A stretch of 64,000 nucleotides of DNA from Candidatus Woesearchaeota archaeon. GTDB taxonomy: Archaea; Nanobdellota; Nanobdellia; Woesearchaeales; UBA10216. Below the pieces are notes generated by a model. That model searched no databases and was not told the DNA's origin. It saw nothing but the letters and a program-made list of their open reading frames with translations. The stretch covers positions 64,913 to 128,912 of the forward strand of contig JACPMZ010000010.1 in assembly GCA_016185705.1 (NCBI GenBank). The letters are read 5' to 3'. This document shows positions 37,761-47,258 of the stretch, one piece after another. Position numbers and translations under genes: made by a program. Positions within the stretch are counted from its first letter, which is position 1. Each line of letters opens with the position of its first letter.

Positions 37761-38537
37761 TTAGTGGGCGGTTTGCAGCTCTGCTGTTTTGCTGCCTGCC
37801 ACTATTCCCAATCCCTCAGCGGTCTGCGGCTTTATTTTGGTTGTGTTGAGCTTTTTTAGTGCTGTGAAGCATGCTGTTACTAAATTTACTGTTGTGCGTG
37901 TGCTGCCGAGGGTTTTGCTCCAGACGTCTTTTATTCCTGCTGCTGCAAGCAGTTTGCTGCATTCTGATGCGGTTCTCAGCCCTGTTCCTTTTGGGGCTGG
38001 CATTAGTTTTATTATGGATGAGCCGCATTTTCCTTCTACCTTGAAGGGTATGCTGTGCTGCGTTTTGCAGTAGCACTGCCAGCTGCCGCATCCTCTCAGG
38101 ACTTTTGTGATGTTGAGTTTTGCTGTGCGTACTGCTTTTTCCCGTGCAGGAACGGTTTCCTTTGATTTGCCCCTGCCAAGCCCGAGGTATCCGTTGCTGT
38201 TTCCTATTACAACCAGGGTGCCGAAGCTTGGCTTGTTGCCTTCTGCTGTTTTTTTCTGGGTCTGCCTGAATGTTCTTCTTTGGCCTCCTCCGAATTTTCC
38301 TTTTGCCTGGCCTATCATGAGCAGTTCTGGCGTGAGGTCCGGGAGCAGGATGTCCACTATTTCCGGCTCCAGGATGCGGATGCCTGACCCGAGGATTTCA
38401 TCTATGCTTGTTATTTCCTTGTTTTTGACTTTTTTGCCTAATGCTGTTTTTGGCTTCCAGCTGTCTGCGTCGAAGGCTTGCGCTTTTCTTGCGTCGCGTT
38501 TCTCTTCAATCCTTTGTGCTTGTTGTTCCGGGCTCAT
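37761..38537 (-). CDS. rps5: 30S ribosomal protein S5
   Basis: FGTLVVIGNSNGYLGLGRGKSKETVPAREKAVRTAKLNI. Confidence 0.96.
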   Translation of the reverse strand: MSPEQQAQRIEEKRDARKAQAFDADSWKPKTALGKKVKNKEITSIDEILGSGIRILEPEIVDILLPDLTPELLMIGQAKGKFGGGQRRTFRQTQKKTAEGNKPSFGTLVVIGNSNGYLGLGRGKSKETVPAREKAVRTAKLNITKVLRGCGSWQCYCKTQHSIPFKVEGKCGSSIIKLMPAPKGTGLRTASECSKLLAAAGIKDVWSKTLGSTRTTVNLVTACFTALKKLNTTKIKPQTAEGLGIVAGSKTAELQTAH

Positions 38538-39073
38538 TTTTTGTCAAGTATTTTTGCTTTTGTGCTGCTGAATATTTTGCTGACATCGGAGTTTTTGTAT
38601 GTGGAGAATTGTGGGTGCTGTGCTGACTGCATGTACTTGGCTATGTGCTGGCCGCCGATTCGTTCTTCGCTTGGGAATATTTCCTGGCTGCACGGGACTT
38701 TAAGCCCTGCATCTGCTGTTCCTTTTAATGCAGCGTATATTCTTCCGTATTTCGCTGGTTTGTTGGCGCCTGCATCGAGCACTGCTTCTTTGATGCCTTT
38801 TTGGACGGCCAGTCTGCCTGCAAGCAGCCCTGTGAGGTATGCTGCGGGCAGGTTTTTTAAGCTTAAATTCCATCCGTACTTTTTGAGTTGGGCTGAGTTC
38901 GCGGATATTTTCACTAAGTCGCCTTTTTCATCGTACTTTGTCAGCTGGACTATGATTTGCCCTGATGTTTTCCTTACTACAAGTCTGTCCTTTCCGGACA
39001 TTAGCAGTTTTAGTCTGCTGCGGTAGTTTGTTTCCTGTTTTCTTTTCCTCGTGAATTGCATGGCAGTGATCAT
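38534..39073 (-). CDS. rpl18: 50S ribosomal protein L18
   Basis: RRKRKQETNYRSRLKLLMSGKDRLVVRKTSGQIIVQLTKYDEKGD-type N-terminus. Confidence 0.95.
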   Translation of the reverse strand: MITAMQFTRKRKQETNYRSRLKLLMSGKDRLVVRKTSGQIIVQLTKYDEKGDLVKISANSAQLKKYGWNLSLKNLPAAYLTGLLAGRLAVQKGIKEAVLDAGANKPAKYGRIYAALKGTADAGLKVPCSQEIFPSEERIGGQHIAKYMQSAQHPQFSTYKNSDVSKIFSSTKAKILDKK

Positions 39074-39510
39074 TTTTTCAGGCCCCGCTCTGTTATGTAA
39101 AGGTCAAGGTGCCTTCTGCTTCTGAAGAAGCCGCCTTTTGCCTTCATGTATAAGTTCCTGTAAACGTCATGCGTTATGGATTTTGATTCCCTGAGTTCTT
39201 TCAGGAATGCGCGCTGGTTTTTTATTTTGGCCACCCATTCGGTTTTTCTTGGCAGCCGTGCTGTAGCTCGCCCCTTCCTTGTTCCGTGGCCGCGCTGCCG
39301 CCCTTTTTTTCTTTGCATTGCCCGCATTCTGGCTCTCGATTTTGACTGCTGGTTGCTCCTTATTTTTTTGATTGTGCCGTCTGCAATCAGTGTTTTGACG
39401 TCTTGCTTGGTTATTGCCTCTTTTATCTCGCTGAGCTTCCCTGTATCGAACACGACTTTTTTCGGCGAGCACTTGAGTATGCTTGCTGCTATTCTTTTTT
39501 GGGGCATCAT
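39070..39510 (-). CDS. rpl19e: 50S ribosomal protein L19e
   Basis: QKRIAASILKCSPKKVVFDTGKLSEIKEAITKQDVKTLI. Confidence 0.95.
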   Translation of the reverse strand: MMPQKRIAASILKCSPKKVVFDTGKLSEIKEAITKQDVKTLIADGTIKKIRSNQQSKSRARMRAMQRKKGRQRGHGTRKGRATARLPRKTEWVAKIKNQRAFLKELRESKSITHDVYRNLYMKAKGGFFRSRRHLDLYITERGLKK

Positions 39511-39998
39511 TTTGGCTTTGTTATTATTTTTTCCATTTCCTTTTTGGATTCTTTTCTTTTGTCTTCCTCTGATTTTTTGGGCTCTTCGGTTTTTTTGGAG
39601 GGCTGCTCTGATTTTTTCTGCTGCCGGTGTTTTTTTCGCTGCTCAGCTGCTTCCCTTATTTTCTGCTCGTAATTTTCAGCTACGTTCAGCACCTTCAGTT
39701 TTTTTGCTGCCGCTTCTTTGAGCATCTGCAGTCTTTTTTTTATCCCTACTGTTGATGCGATTATGATTCCCTGTTTTGAAGCGTTCTGCACTTCAGCTGG
39801 GCTGTGTACAAGGGCTGTTTGTATTCCTGATGGGTGCATGTATCGTTCTTCTTCCGGGCGGCGGTATCCTTGCGAGGGCATCTTTGGGTTGCCCTTGATA
39901 TTGTGTCTCATTTTTGAGTGATGGCCTTTTGGGTGTCTCCATGTTCTTGGAAGCCGTTTTAGCTTCCATGAGTCCTGTGTTTGGAACTGCTTAGGCAT
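39507..39998 (-). CDS. rpl32e: 50S ribosomal protein L32e with Lys/Glu-rich C-terminal extension
   Basis: SWKLKRLPRTWRHPKGHHSKMRHNIKGNPKMPSQGYRRPEEERYMHPSG. Confidence 0.93.
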   Translation of the reverse strand: MPKQFQTQDSWKLKRLPRTWRHPKGHHSKMRHNIKGNPKMPSQGYRRPEEERYMHPSGIQTALVHSPAEVQNASKQGIIIASTVGIKKRLQMLKEAAAKKLKVLNVAENYEQKIREAAEQRKKHRQQKKSEQPSKKTEEPKKSEEDKRKESKKEMEKIITKPK

Positions 39999-40512
39999 TT
40001 GGGACCACCATTATTATGCCGTCCTGGAATCTTCTTCTGTCGAATGCTGTGCGTCTTGTTAGTTTTTCTATTGCGCCCATGGTTGCGCCTGCAAGCTCTT
40101 TGTCGCAGCTTTCTATGTCTATTTCGCTGCCGCTTGTTTTTACCTGCACTCCTTCGGGGATGGTAAATTTGCGTGGCAGTTTCTCGCCGAAATAGTTTGA
40201 TACTGTGAACTGCCTGCCTTCTGCCTTTACTGAGATGGGGAAGTGTCCTGAGAGTATTTTCATTTTGTATCTGTGGCCCTCAAGCGCTCCTTGTATCATG
40301 TTTTTTATGTGCGCTCTGTAGCTTCCTGCTATTTTGCGCTCCCTTTTGCTGTCTCTTTTTGATTTTAGCGTTATGCCTGATTCCTCCGCAGCTACATTCA
40401 CTGTTGCGCTTGTGAAGTTTCTGGTTACTTCTCCTTTTGGGCCGCGGACTGTCAGTTTTTGTCCGTCTGATGCTGCGGTTACTTTTTCCGGGATTTTTAT
40501 TGTTTCGTCCAT
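39991..40512 (-). CDS. rpl6: 50S ribosomal protein L6
   Basis: MDETIKIPEKVTAASDGQKLTVRGPKGEVTRNF; start at 40512, the upstream part of ORF 39991-41022 is out-of-frame S8/S14. Confidence 0.95.
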   Translation of the reverse strand: MDETIKIPEKVTAASDGQKLTVRGPKGEVTRNFTSATVNVAAEESGITLKSKRDSKRERKIAGSYRAHIKNMIQGALEGHRYKMKILSGHFPISVKAEGRQFTVSNYFGEKLPRKFTIPEGVQVKTSGSEIDIESCDKELAGATMGAIEKLTRRTAFDRRRFQDGIIMVVPNA

Positions 40513-40514
40513 TT

Positions 40515-40904
40515 TCAGTAAAAGTACGCCAGCAGCCGCCCTCCTATCATTTTTTGTTTGGCTTCTGTGTGCGTCATTATTCCCTGCGGTGTGCTTACTA
40601 TGATGAAGCCGAAGTCTTTTGCTGGCAGGTATTTTTTCTCGAATTTCTCGAATTCGTTGTTTTTTACTGCAAACCTTGGCTTGATGGCGCCGCACTTGTT
40701 TATTGCTCCAAGCAGCTCTACGCTGAGTTTTGTTCCCCTGGCTGTTTGCGTTTCTGTGAAGCTGCCTATGTAGCTTTGTTTGTTCATGATGTCCAGCACT
40801 TTTTTCAGCACTTTTGACGTCGTTGTTATGATGCAGTTTCTTTTGCTTCGCTGCTCTGCATTGAGCATGAGCGATAGTGCGTTTGCTACTGGGTCGTTTG
40901 ACAT
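40515..40904 (-). CDS. rps8: 30S ribosomal protein S8
   Basis: SNDPVANALSLMLNAEQRSKRNCIITTTSKVLKKVLDIM. Confidence 0.95.
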   Translation of the reverse strand: MSNDPVANALSLMLNAEQRSKRNCIITTTSKVLKKVLDIMNKQSYIGSFTETQTARGTKLSVELLGAINKCGAIKPRFAVKNNEFEKFEKKYLPAKDFGFIIVSTPQGIMTHTEAKQKMIGGRLLAYFY

Positions 40905-40910
40905 TTTTGG

Positions 40911-41141
40911 TCAGCTGTATTTTTTGAATCCGAGTTTTTCTGCGCTGTCCCGGAAGCAGCGCCTGCACATTTTTATTCCGTATTTGCTTATCAGGCCGCG
41001 TGTGTTTCCGCATTCCTCGCATTGCTTGGTTCCTTTTCCGAATTTTCTGGGCTTTGGCTTGTTGTGTTTGAGGTAGCGCTTGAGTATTTCCGGTTTGGCC
41101 TTGAGCTGTTTCAGCATTTTTGTATAGGATGAAACTGTCAT
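40911..41141 (-). CDS. rps14: 30S ribosomal protein S14 (Zn type)
   Basis: GTKQCEECGNTRGLISKYGIKMCRRCFRDSAEKLGFKKYS; start assigned at 41141. Confidence 0.92.
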   Translation of the reverse strand: MTVSSYTKMLKQLKAKPEILKRYLKHNKPKPRKFGKGTKQCEECGNTRGLISKYGIKMCRRCFRDSAEKLGFKKYS

Positions 41142-41644
41142 TGCACTGCCACCTTGTATTCGTTTGTCATGTAGCTGATTGCTTCTTCCTTGGTTATTAT
41201 GTGTTTTTTTGATATTGTGCTTTTCCTGTTGCGGCGTTTCTTTACCCTGTATCCTGCTCTTTCGAGCGTTACGCATACCTCAAGCCCCATTATTCCGATT
41301 TCCGGGTCGTATTTTGCGCCTGGGATGTCTATGTATTCGTGGATTCCGAAGGCGATGTTTCCGGCGCCATCAAATTGTTTCTGCGTCAGCTTGTTTTCCT
41401 TTGCCTGCAGCAGTCTGCTCAGCACTTCCTTTGCCGGTGTTTTTCTTAGCGTGAGTTTGCACCCCAGCGGAAGTCCTGGGCGCACGCCCCACGTCGGTAT
41501 TCTCTTTGTGGTGAATGTTTTGACGGGATTGCGCCCTGCTATGTGGCTTATAAGTTTCATGCCTTTGTCCAGCTTGGCTGTATTTGTGCCTGCTCCGATG
41601 TTGAGCGTTATCTTCGCTACCTTGATGTTTTTCATGATGTTCAT
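41138..41644 (-). CDS. rpl5: 50S ribosomal protein L5
   Basis: KVAKITLNIGAGTNTAKLDKGMKLISHIAGRNPVKTFTTKRIPTWGVRPGLPLGC. Confidence 0.95.
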   Translation of the reverse strand: MNIMKNIKVAKITLNIGAGTNTAKLDKGMKLISHIAGRNPVKTFTTKRIPTWGVRPGLPLGCKLTLRKTPAKEVLSRLLQAKENKLTQKQFDGAGNIAFGIHEYIDIPGAKYDPEIGIMGLEVCVTLERAGYRVKKRRNRKSTISKKHIITKEEAISYMTNEYKVAVQ

Positions 41645-42306
41645 TTTACGCTGATTGATGGTTTTTGTTTTCCTATTACGAATATGTTTTCCTTGCCTGT
41701 TGTTATTGTGTTCTCGCCTATTTTTAGCGTTACATTTTTGCTGATGTTTTCGACTGTTCCGGTGCTGCCTACGTTGCTTCCGCCTATGACGTATACTGCT
41801 GCGTTCTTTTCCAGCTTAAGGTGCTCGCTCACCTTGAAGTCCGGGATGTGGAACAGTATTGTGTCGCTTACGTTTACATCCTGCTCTGTTATCATTGTCC
41901 TGCCGTCGTGGAAGCCAAGCTGCTGTTTCCCTTTTTTTTGCGATTTTTTTGATACTACTTTGGCAGGCTTCAGGGCAGCTTCTTCCTTTGCCAGCTTTTT
42001 CAGGAACAGCTTGCCTTTGGCATTGAGCAGCACCCTGTACTGGGCATCCTGTACCGAGAGAACTGACATTATGCCTGCCGGCGCCTTGTCGTCTGTTACT
42101 GCCTTGCCATCCAGGGATATTTTCTTTGAGTTGATTATGCGCTTGTTTTCGTGCCTGTTTTTGGAGACTTTGAGTATTTCCCTCAGTATTACGCCTACCG
42201 GCAGCGCTGTGTATGTGTATCCGTAGGGCCTGATGATTAGCTTTGAGGTTTTTCTTGGCACGTTCCATGTTTCCGGGCTTGCCAGTCTTTTTAGGTGTCC
42301 GCTCAT
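41641..42306 (-). CDS. rps4e: 30S ribosomal protein S4e
   Basis: MSGHLKRLASPETWNVPRKTSKLIIRPYGYTYTALPVGVILRE. Confidence 0.95.
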   Translation of the reverse strand: MSGHLKRLASPETWNVPRKTSKLIIRPYGYTYTALPVGVILREILKVSKNRHENKRIINSKKISLDGKAVTDDKAPAGIMSVLSVQDAQYRVLLNAKGKLFLKKLAKEEAALKPAKVVSKKSQKKGKQQLGFHDGRTMITEQDVNVSDTILFHIPDFKVSEHLKLEKNAAVYVIGGSNVGSTGTVENISKNVTLKIGENTITTGKENIFVIGKQKPSISVK

Positions 42307-42653
42307 TTTCTTTCACTTAGCTCCATTATCATTAGGTTGGATGTTTTTATTGGCACGAATACTTTGGTGCCATCCCTCCGTGATGACTCTACTCCGTCGA
42401 TGTATGCTGCGAGTTTTTTTGTGCTTATTGCATTTACTTTGCCTGTTTTTCCCTTGAAGGAGCCGCGCATTACCTTTACCACATCGCTTTTTCTGAGCGG
42501 CATGCTCCGTTTTTTATGCCGGCTTCTGAGTTCGGATGACAGGTGTGCTGACAGCATCTTTTTTTTCAGGTGCGCAGGCAGGTTGTATCTGTATTTTCTC
42601 TGTTTCCTTGGCTGTACGCTTCTGTTCCAGTTTTTTGAAAATGCGTTTTTCAT
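42303..42653 (-). CDS. rpl24: 50S ribosomal protein L24
   Basis: MPLRKSDVVKVMRGSFKGKTGKVNAISTKKLAAYIDGVE; start at MKNAFSKNW. Confidence 0.93.
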   Translation of the reverse strand: MKNAFSKNWNRSVQPRKQRKYRYNLPAHLKKKMLSAHLSSELRSRHKKRSMPLRKSDVVKVMRGSFKGKTGKVNAISTKKLAAYIDGVESSRRDGTKVFVPIKTSNLMIMELSERK

Positions 42654-43051
42654 GCTATTATGCTCGCTATTTTTGCAATTGAAGGCCACCGCTGGCAGAC
42701 TTCTTTTGCGACTGGCCCTTTGATGAGTGTTCCTTTCGGGTTTCCTGCTTCGTCTTTCACTACGACGGCTGCATTGTCCTCAAACTTTATGCGCTCGCCT
42801 GTTTCCCTCCGGAATTCCTTCTTTTGCCTTACTACAACTGCAAACACCACCTGCTTTCTCATCTCAGGGCTGCCTTTTCTTACCGATGCCAGCACTAAAT
42901 CGCCTGTCATGGCTGCCGGTTTTCTTCCTTTGACTGTTTTGGCGCCTTTTATTGATACGATTTTGAGCAGCTTTGCGCCTGAGTTGTCGCATGCTTCAAT
43001 TAGCGATCCCTGGTTCAGTGTTCGGGTTATGGATGATGCTACTGCCTGCAT
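42650..43051 (-). CDS. rpl14: 50S ribosomal protein L14
   Basis: IEACDNSGAKLLKIVSIKGAKTVKGRKPAAMTGDLVLASVRKGSPEMRKQ. Confidence 0.95.
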   Translation of the reverse strand: MQAVASSITRTLNQGSLIEACDNSGAKLLKIVSIKGAKTVKGRKPAAMTGDLVLASVRKGSPEMRKQVVFAVVVRQKKEFRRETGERIKFEDNAAVVVKDEAGNPKGTLIKGPVAKEVCQRWPSIAKIASIIA

Positions 43052-43057
43052 TTTTGT

Positions 43058-43339
43058 TCACTTTTTTGCTGTTATCACAAAATGTTTTGATTTGCTCAGC
43101 GGTCTGCATTCGTTTATTGTTACTGTGTCGCCTTCTTTTGCTGCTATGCAGTCCGGGTTGTGCGCTTTTATTGCTGTGTAGCGCTTTGTGTATCTCTCGT
43201 ATTTTCTGAGCATGACTCGTGCTTCGCGTTTGACGCTTACTGTGCGCCGCATCTTTGCCGAGCTGACTACCCCTGTTATGCCGCGCTTTCTTACTGCTAA
43301 GCTGCCGTGGTGTGGGCAGTGTTTGTCTTCGCATTTCAT
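43058..43339 (-). CDS. rps17: 30S ribosomal protein S17
   Basis: GITGVVSSAKMRRTVSVKREARVMLRKYERYTKRYTAIKAHNP. Confidence 0.94.
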   Translation of the reverse strand: MKCEDKHCPHHGSLAVRKRGITGVVSSAKMRRTVSVKREARVMLRKYERYTKRYTAIKAHNPDCIAAKEGDTVTINECRPLSKSKHFVITAKK

Positions 43340-43351
43340 TTTTGTTTCACA

Positions 43352-43660
43352 TCATTTCACATCTATTGTTTCTGGCTGGAATCCTGCAGCGACCAGCGCT
43401 TCCCGCATCTTGGCGCGGTGGTCTCCCTGAAGCTCTATTTTCCCGTCTTTGACTGTTCCGCCGCATGCAAACTGCGATTTTAGCTTTTTTGCGATATCCT
43501 TCAGGTTTATTTCGCGGTTGTCAAGCCCTTCGATAATTGTGGATACTTTTTGGAACTTTTTGGTTACAGTATAGACTTTAATCCGCTGGCTCTCCTTGGC
43601 TATTGTTTCGCACACGCAGAGCTGTTTAGGTAGTCCACACTTGTTGCATATCTCATTCAT
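43352..43660 (-). CDS. Translation initiation factor aIF1/SUI1
   Basis: KVSTIIEGLDNREINLKDIAKKLKSQFACGGTVKDGKIELQGDHRAKMREALVAAGF. Confidence 0.93.
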   Translation of the reverse strand: MNEICNKCGLPKQLCVCETIAKESQRIKVYTVTKKFQKVSTIIEGLDNREINLKDIAKKLKSQFACGGTVKDGKIELQGDHRAKMREALVAAGFQPETIDVK

Positions 43661-43859
43661 TCCTTTGTGTTTTCCTCCTGGTATTTATTGTGTTGATTCG
43701 TGCTATGGTTTTTTTTATCAGTCTTATTTTGCCTGAGCTTTTCGGAATTGTTCCTGATGCCACTTGTGATCTGAGTTTCATAAGTTCCTTCTGGAGTTCC
43801 AGCAGCCTGCTTTCAAGCGCTTCACTTTTCAGGTTGCTTAATTCCTTCATTGCTTTCAT
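43653..43859 (-). CDS. rpl29: 50S ribosomal protein L29
   Basis: ELSNLKSEALESRLLELQKELMKLRSQVASGTIPKSSGKIRLIKKTIARINT. Confidence 0.92.
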   Translation of the reverse strand: MKAMKELSNLKSEALESRLLELQKELMKLRSQVASGTIPKSSGKIRLIKKTIARINTINTRRKTQRNE

Positions 43860-44607
43860 TTTTGGTTTCCTGCTCTTTTGTTTGAGTTTTCTCCGTTTTG
43901 CCTTCGTGAGCTTTGCTTTCCTGCTCTTTGCCTTCTATGATGCTGTCGCCGCTTTTCTCAGCTGTGCTTGCATCATCGCTTTTGCCGGCTGTGCTTGCGC
44001 CTGCTTCACCGGCCTCTATTATTCTTATGGCGTCCGGCATTATTATTCCTGGCGGCAGGATTCTTACCTGTATTCCGATGACTCCTGATTTTAGTTTAGC
44101 TGATACGATTGCTTTGCTGACGTTCATTATTGCGGCGTCTCCGCATTTTTTCAGGTATCCGCCGAATATGCGCCAGGACTTTGCCCTTGCTCCGGGGAGT
44201 TTTCCTGAAAGCCTTATTTCCACTCCTTTTGCGCCGGCTGCCAAAACATCGCTCATTGTTCTGTGCATTATTCCTTTGAATCGGTTTGAGCCGAATCTTT
44301 CCAGTGCGTATGCTATGCGCTCTGCCACGATTTGCGAATCAAGGTCCGGGTGTTCTACTTCGCTTATTTCAACTTGCGGATTTTCAAGGCTGAACCTTTT
44401 CCTTAGTGTTTCTGTCAGCTGGCTTATGTTCTGGCCTTTTCTGCCGACTATGAGCCCCGGCCTTGAGGTGTGGATTACTATTTTTTCGCCGAGAGGTGTT
44501 CGCTGCAGCTCAGTGTAGCTGTGCCCGACGTTCTTTAATGTGCTGGATATGAATTCCTTGACTTGGAATTCCCGCTTCTTTTGCTTTACGAATTCTCGTT
44601 CTATCAT
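43822..44607 (-). CDS. rps3: 30S ribosomal protein S3 with charged low-complexity C-terminal tail
   Basis: IVIHTSRPGLIVGRKGQNISQLTETL KH motif. Confidence 0.95.
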   Translation of the reverse strand: MIEREFVKQKKREFQVKEFISSTLKNVGHSYTELQRTPLGEKIVIHTSRPGLIVGRKGQNISQLTETLRKRFSLENPQVEISEVEHPDLDSQIVAERIAYALERFGSNRFKGIMHRTMSDVLAAGAKGVEIRLSGKLPGARAKSWRIFGGYLKKCGDAAIMNVSKAIVSAKLKSGVIGIQVRILPPGIIMPDAIRIIEAGEAGASTAGKSDDASTAEKSGDSIIEGKEQESKAHEGKTEKTQTKEQETKNESNEGIKQPEK

Positions 44608-45032
44608 TTTTTCTCGGCGACAACCACTTCTATGTGTGTCCTTTTTGCTATTCTGCCGCGCTTCCGTCCGTATTTGAACACGTTTGGGCCCTGCTTGGCG
44701 ACTATCGCTTTTATTGTGAGCTTGTTCATGTCAAGCCCTTTCTGGTTTGCGTTTGCATGCGCTGATTTGAGCAGCTTTAGGATGTATGCGCACGCTTTTA
44801 TCGGGTATCGCCCCGCTCCTATGCCCTTTTTGTGCCCTGTGCCGCCGCGGTTGAATCTTGTGTAAGGCACTGCCAGCTTTTTGTTGGTTACATCCTCCAG
44901 CATCCGTATTGCCTGGCTATATTTTCTGTTGCGGATGAATTTGCACACTTCCACTGATTGCTTTAATGAAATTGGCAGCGAGATTGCCTGCGCTTTTGCT
45001 GCTGCTGAATCTGCTGGAGTTGCGTATCTCAT
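44604..45032 (-). CDS. rpl22: 50S ribosomal protein L22
   Basis: RKYSQAIRMLEDVTNKKLAVPYTRFNRGGTGHKKGIGAGRYP. Confidence 0.94.
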   Translation of the reverse strand: MRYATPADSAAAKAQAISLPISLKQSVEVCKFIRNRKYSQAIRMLEDVTNKKLAVPYTRFNRGGTGHKKGIGAGRYPIKACAYILKLLKSAHANANQKGLDMNKLTIKAIVAKQGPNVFKYGRKRGRIAKRTHIEVVVAEKK

Positions 45033-45033
45033 T

Positions 45034-45414
45034 TTATTTCACCGAGAGGCTTGCGCTGCTTCTTGTTGCGCCTATTCCTGGAGCGTGGTGGGTTACTTTC
45101 TTTCTTGTTGCTACAAACTCTCCGAGGTAGTGGCCAAGCATTTCCGGAATGATGTTTATGCGCACAAATTCCTTTCCGTTGTGTACGCCTGCTATTTTGC
45201 TTACCATTTCAGGCAGTATTATCATGTCGCGGCAGTGCGTTTTGATGTTTTTGTCGTCATTCCTGAAATTTTTGAGCAGTATTGCCTGTTGGGGTGTCAG
45301 GCCTCGCGTGAGGCTTCTTTTTTGTCTGGAGTTCAGCAAAGCTGCGAATTCCTTTATATTCAGCGCTTTGAGTTCTTCCAGCGTTTTTCCCCGAAATGTG
45401 AATTCTTTTTTCAT
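45034..45414 (-). CDS. rps19: 30S ribosomal protein S19
   Basis: IKTHCRDMIILPEMVSKIAGVHNGKEFVRINIIPEMLGHYLGEF. Confidence 0.95.
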   Translation of the reverse strand: MKKEFTFRGKTLEELKALNIKEFAALLNSRQKRSLTRGLTPQQAILLKNFRNDDKNIKTHCRDMIILPEMVSKIAGVHNGKEFVRINIIPEMLGHYLGEFVATRKKVTHHAPGIGATRSSASLSVK

Positions 45415-46121
45415 TGCTTCCTTCCCTTTCCTCTTCCGGATTGTCTTGGCCTTATCATCCCTACTTTTGCTCCTGGCGGGGCGTGCTTTCTTGCTATGGT
45501 TGGCCTGCCTTTGTTGGTGCTGCTGCCTCCGAATGGGTGTGCTACCGCGTTCATTGACTGTGCGCTTGTGTGCGGATACAGCTTCCCCCGCGCAGCCCTC
45601 TTCTTTGACATTTCTCCTGCTTTCATAAACGGCTTTTCAGTTCTTCCGCCGCCTGCTATCACGCCAATCGTTGCGCGGCATTGCGGATGGAATGAGCGTT
45701 CCTTTTTTGACGGAAGCATGACCTTGACTTCCATGCGCTCTTTGCTGAGCACTCTTGCAAATCCCCCTGTTGTTCTGACGAATTTTCCGCCGTCGCCCGG
45801 CAGCGATTCTATATTGAATATCAGGGCTCCTTCCGGTATTTTGGAGAGTGGAAGCGTGTTCCCGTCCTTTAGCGGTGCGTTTTGTCCTGCGCTCACTTCA
45901 TCGCCAACGCGCATTCCGTAAGGCGCAATTCCGAGCAGGTGGTTTCCGTTGTAGTTGATTTTTGCTATTGGAGCTGAGTGGCCCTGGCTGTGCACTATGT
46001 CTGTTACTTTTCCTGTCATTTCTGCCAAAGCAGGATGCTTGACTTCTCCCACGTACCTGAAGCTTGGTGCCTTATAGATGCTTCCTTTTCCGCGCTTCTG
46101 GCTTGTGATGTTTTTTCCCAT
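45411..46121 (-). CDS. rpl2: 50S ribosomal protein L2
   Basis: MNAVAHPFGGSSTNKGRPTIARKHAPPGAKVGMIRPRQSGRGK. Confidence 0.97.
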   Translation of the reverse strand: MGKNITSQKRGKGSIYKAPSFRYVGEVKHPALAEMTGKVTDIVHSQGHSAPIAKINYNGNHLLGIAPYGMRVGDEVSAGQNAPLKDGNTLPLSKIPEGALIFNIESLPGDGGKFVRTTGGFARVLSKERMEVKVMLPSKKERSFHPQCRATIGVIAGGGRTEKPFMKAGEMSKKRAARGKLYPHTSAQSMNAVAHPFGGSSTNKGRPTIARKHAPPGAKVGMIRPRQSGRGKGRKQ

Positions 46122-46197
46122 TTTTTCTACGTCCGGATTTTTGTAGTTGCTCGCTTCTCACAGTTATTTTCTTTGTTGTTAACTGATATCCATGCCG

Positions 46198-46455
46198 CTA
46201 TATCAGACCGAGCTGTGTTGCCACGTTTATTGCCGGCGTTTCCTTGCTTATTTTTACGTACGCCTTTTTTTTGCCCTGGTTGATGAATGTGTTTACCGAT
46301 TCCACTCTGACTTTGAACATGGATTCCACTTCCTTTTTTATGTCTGCTTTTGTTGAGCTTGTATCCACTACAAATATCAGCTTGTTTTCTGTTTCCATCA
46401 GCTTTATCCCTTTTTCAGTTGAGACAGGATACCTTATTGTTTTCATTTTAGTCAC
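46198..46455 (-). CDS. rpl23: 50S ribosomal protein L23
   Basis: IRYPVSTEKGIKLMETENKLIFVVDTSSTKADIKKEVESMFKVRVESVNT. Confidence 0.95.
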   Translation of the reverse strand: MTKMKTIRYPVSTEKGIKLMETENKLIFVVDTSSTKADIKKEVESMFKVRVESVNTFINQGKKKAYVKISKETPAINVATQLGLI

Positions 46456-47258
46456 ATGAATAATTTTTCTGCCTGCATCTTTTTTAGTGATGACGCGGCA
46501 AACAGCGTTAGCCGGCCTGCCAGCGCTCCTGGCGCAAGCTGCTCTGCGTTCAGCTTGGCTACTTCTTCAACCTCTATTCCGGGGATGTTTGCAGCCGATT
46601 TTTGCAGGACGCAGTGTTCAGGCACTACAATGAGTAATCCGATTTTCCTCTTGTATTTTCTGCCTCGTGTCTTGCCTCTGCCTGCCCTGATTGTTTTTTT
46701 GCTTGTTCTGCTCAGTTCATGGCTGAATCCGAGTTTTTCAAGCGTCTGTTTTACTGATTTTGTTTTTTCTATTGACAGTATTGAGTCATTGACGGCAAAT
46801 GGGTACCCGTCCGGCAGCATGTGGCCCCGGCTGCTGACGTATTCTTTTTGCATGGTTGCTGCCAAGGCGCTTCGCATTGCCTTGTTGTTTTCTTTTTTGT
46901 TGATTTTTTTGGCGAGGATTTTGTGCGGTTTTGGCGGATGGGCCCGCCTTCCCTTTACTGTGCCTGGCGCAAACGCTCCCTGGAAGTTTATTTGCGTTCC
47001 TCTTCTTGACATTACTTTTCTTGGAACTCTTGAAATTCCTCTGCCGTATGAGCCGCGGTAGTCGCGCCTTCTTCTTGAAACCTGTGCTGAGCTTCTTGTT
47101 CCTGCCTGCAGGTTTGCGCCGTACGGCTGCCTGCTGCTCAGCTGCAGCGCGATGACGCTTCTCGCTATCAGCGTTTTGCTGACTGGCTCATCAAATTGCG
47201 CTGGAAGCTGCACTTTTCCTTCCGGATTCTTTTCCAGGCTGTATAGTTCGAGTTTCAT
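46452..47258 (-). CDS. rpl4: 50S ribosomal protein L4
   Basis: MKLELYSLEKNPEGKVQLPAQFDEPVSKTLIARSVIALQLSSRQPYGAN; start at 47258 rather than 47474. Confidence 0.94.
   Translation of the reverse strand: MKLELYSLEKNPEGKVQLPAQFDEPVSKTLIARSVIALQLSSRQPYGANLQAGTRSSAQVSRRRRDYRGSYGRGISRVPRKVMSRRGTQINFQGAFAPGTVKGRRAHPPKPHKILAKKINKKENNKAMRSALAATMQKEYVSSRGHMLPDGYPFAVNDSILSIEKTKSVKQTLEKLGFSHELSRTSKKTIRAGRGKTRGRKYKRKIGLLIVVPEHCVLQKSAANIPGIEVEEVAKLNAEQLAPGALAGRLTLFAASSLKKMQAEKLFM

Noticed and set aside
40513-41022. N-terminal part of the 343-aa ORF 39991-41022
   Set aside because: Overlaps S8 and S14 in another frame; L6 starts at 40512.
41543-42226. 227-aa plus-strand ORF over L5/S4e
   Set aside because: Antisense shadow of strong ribosomal genes; hydrophobic, no recognisable motif. 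The same applies to 36368-37045 and 44881-45921.
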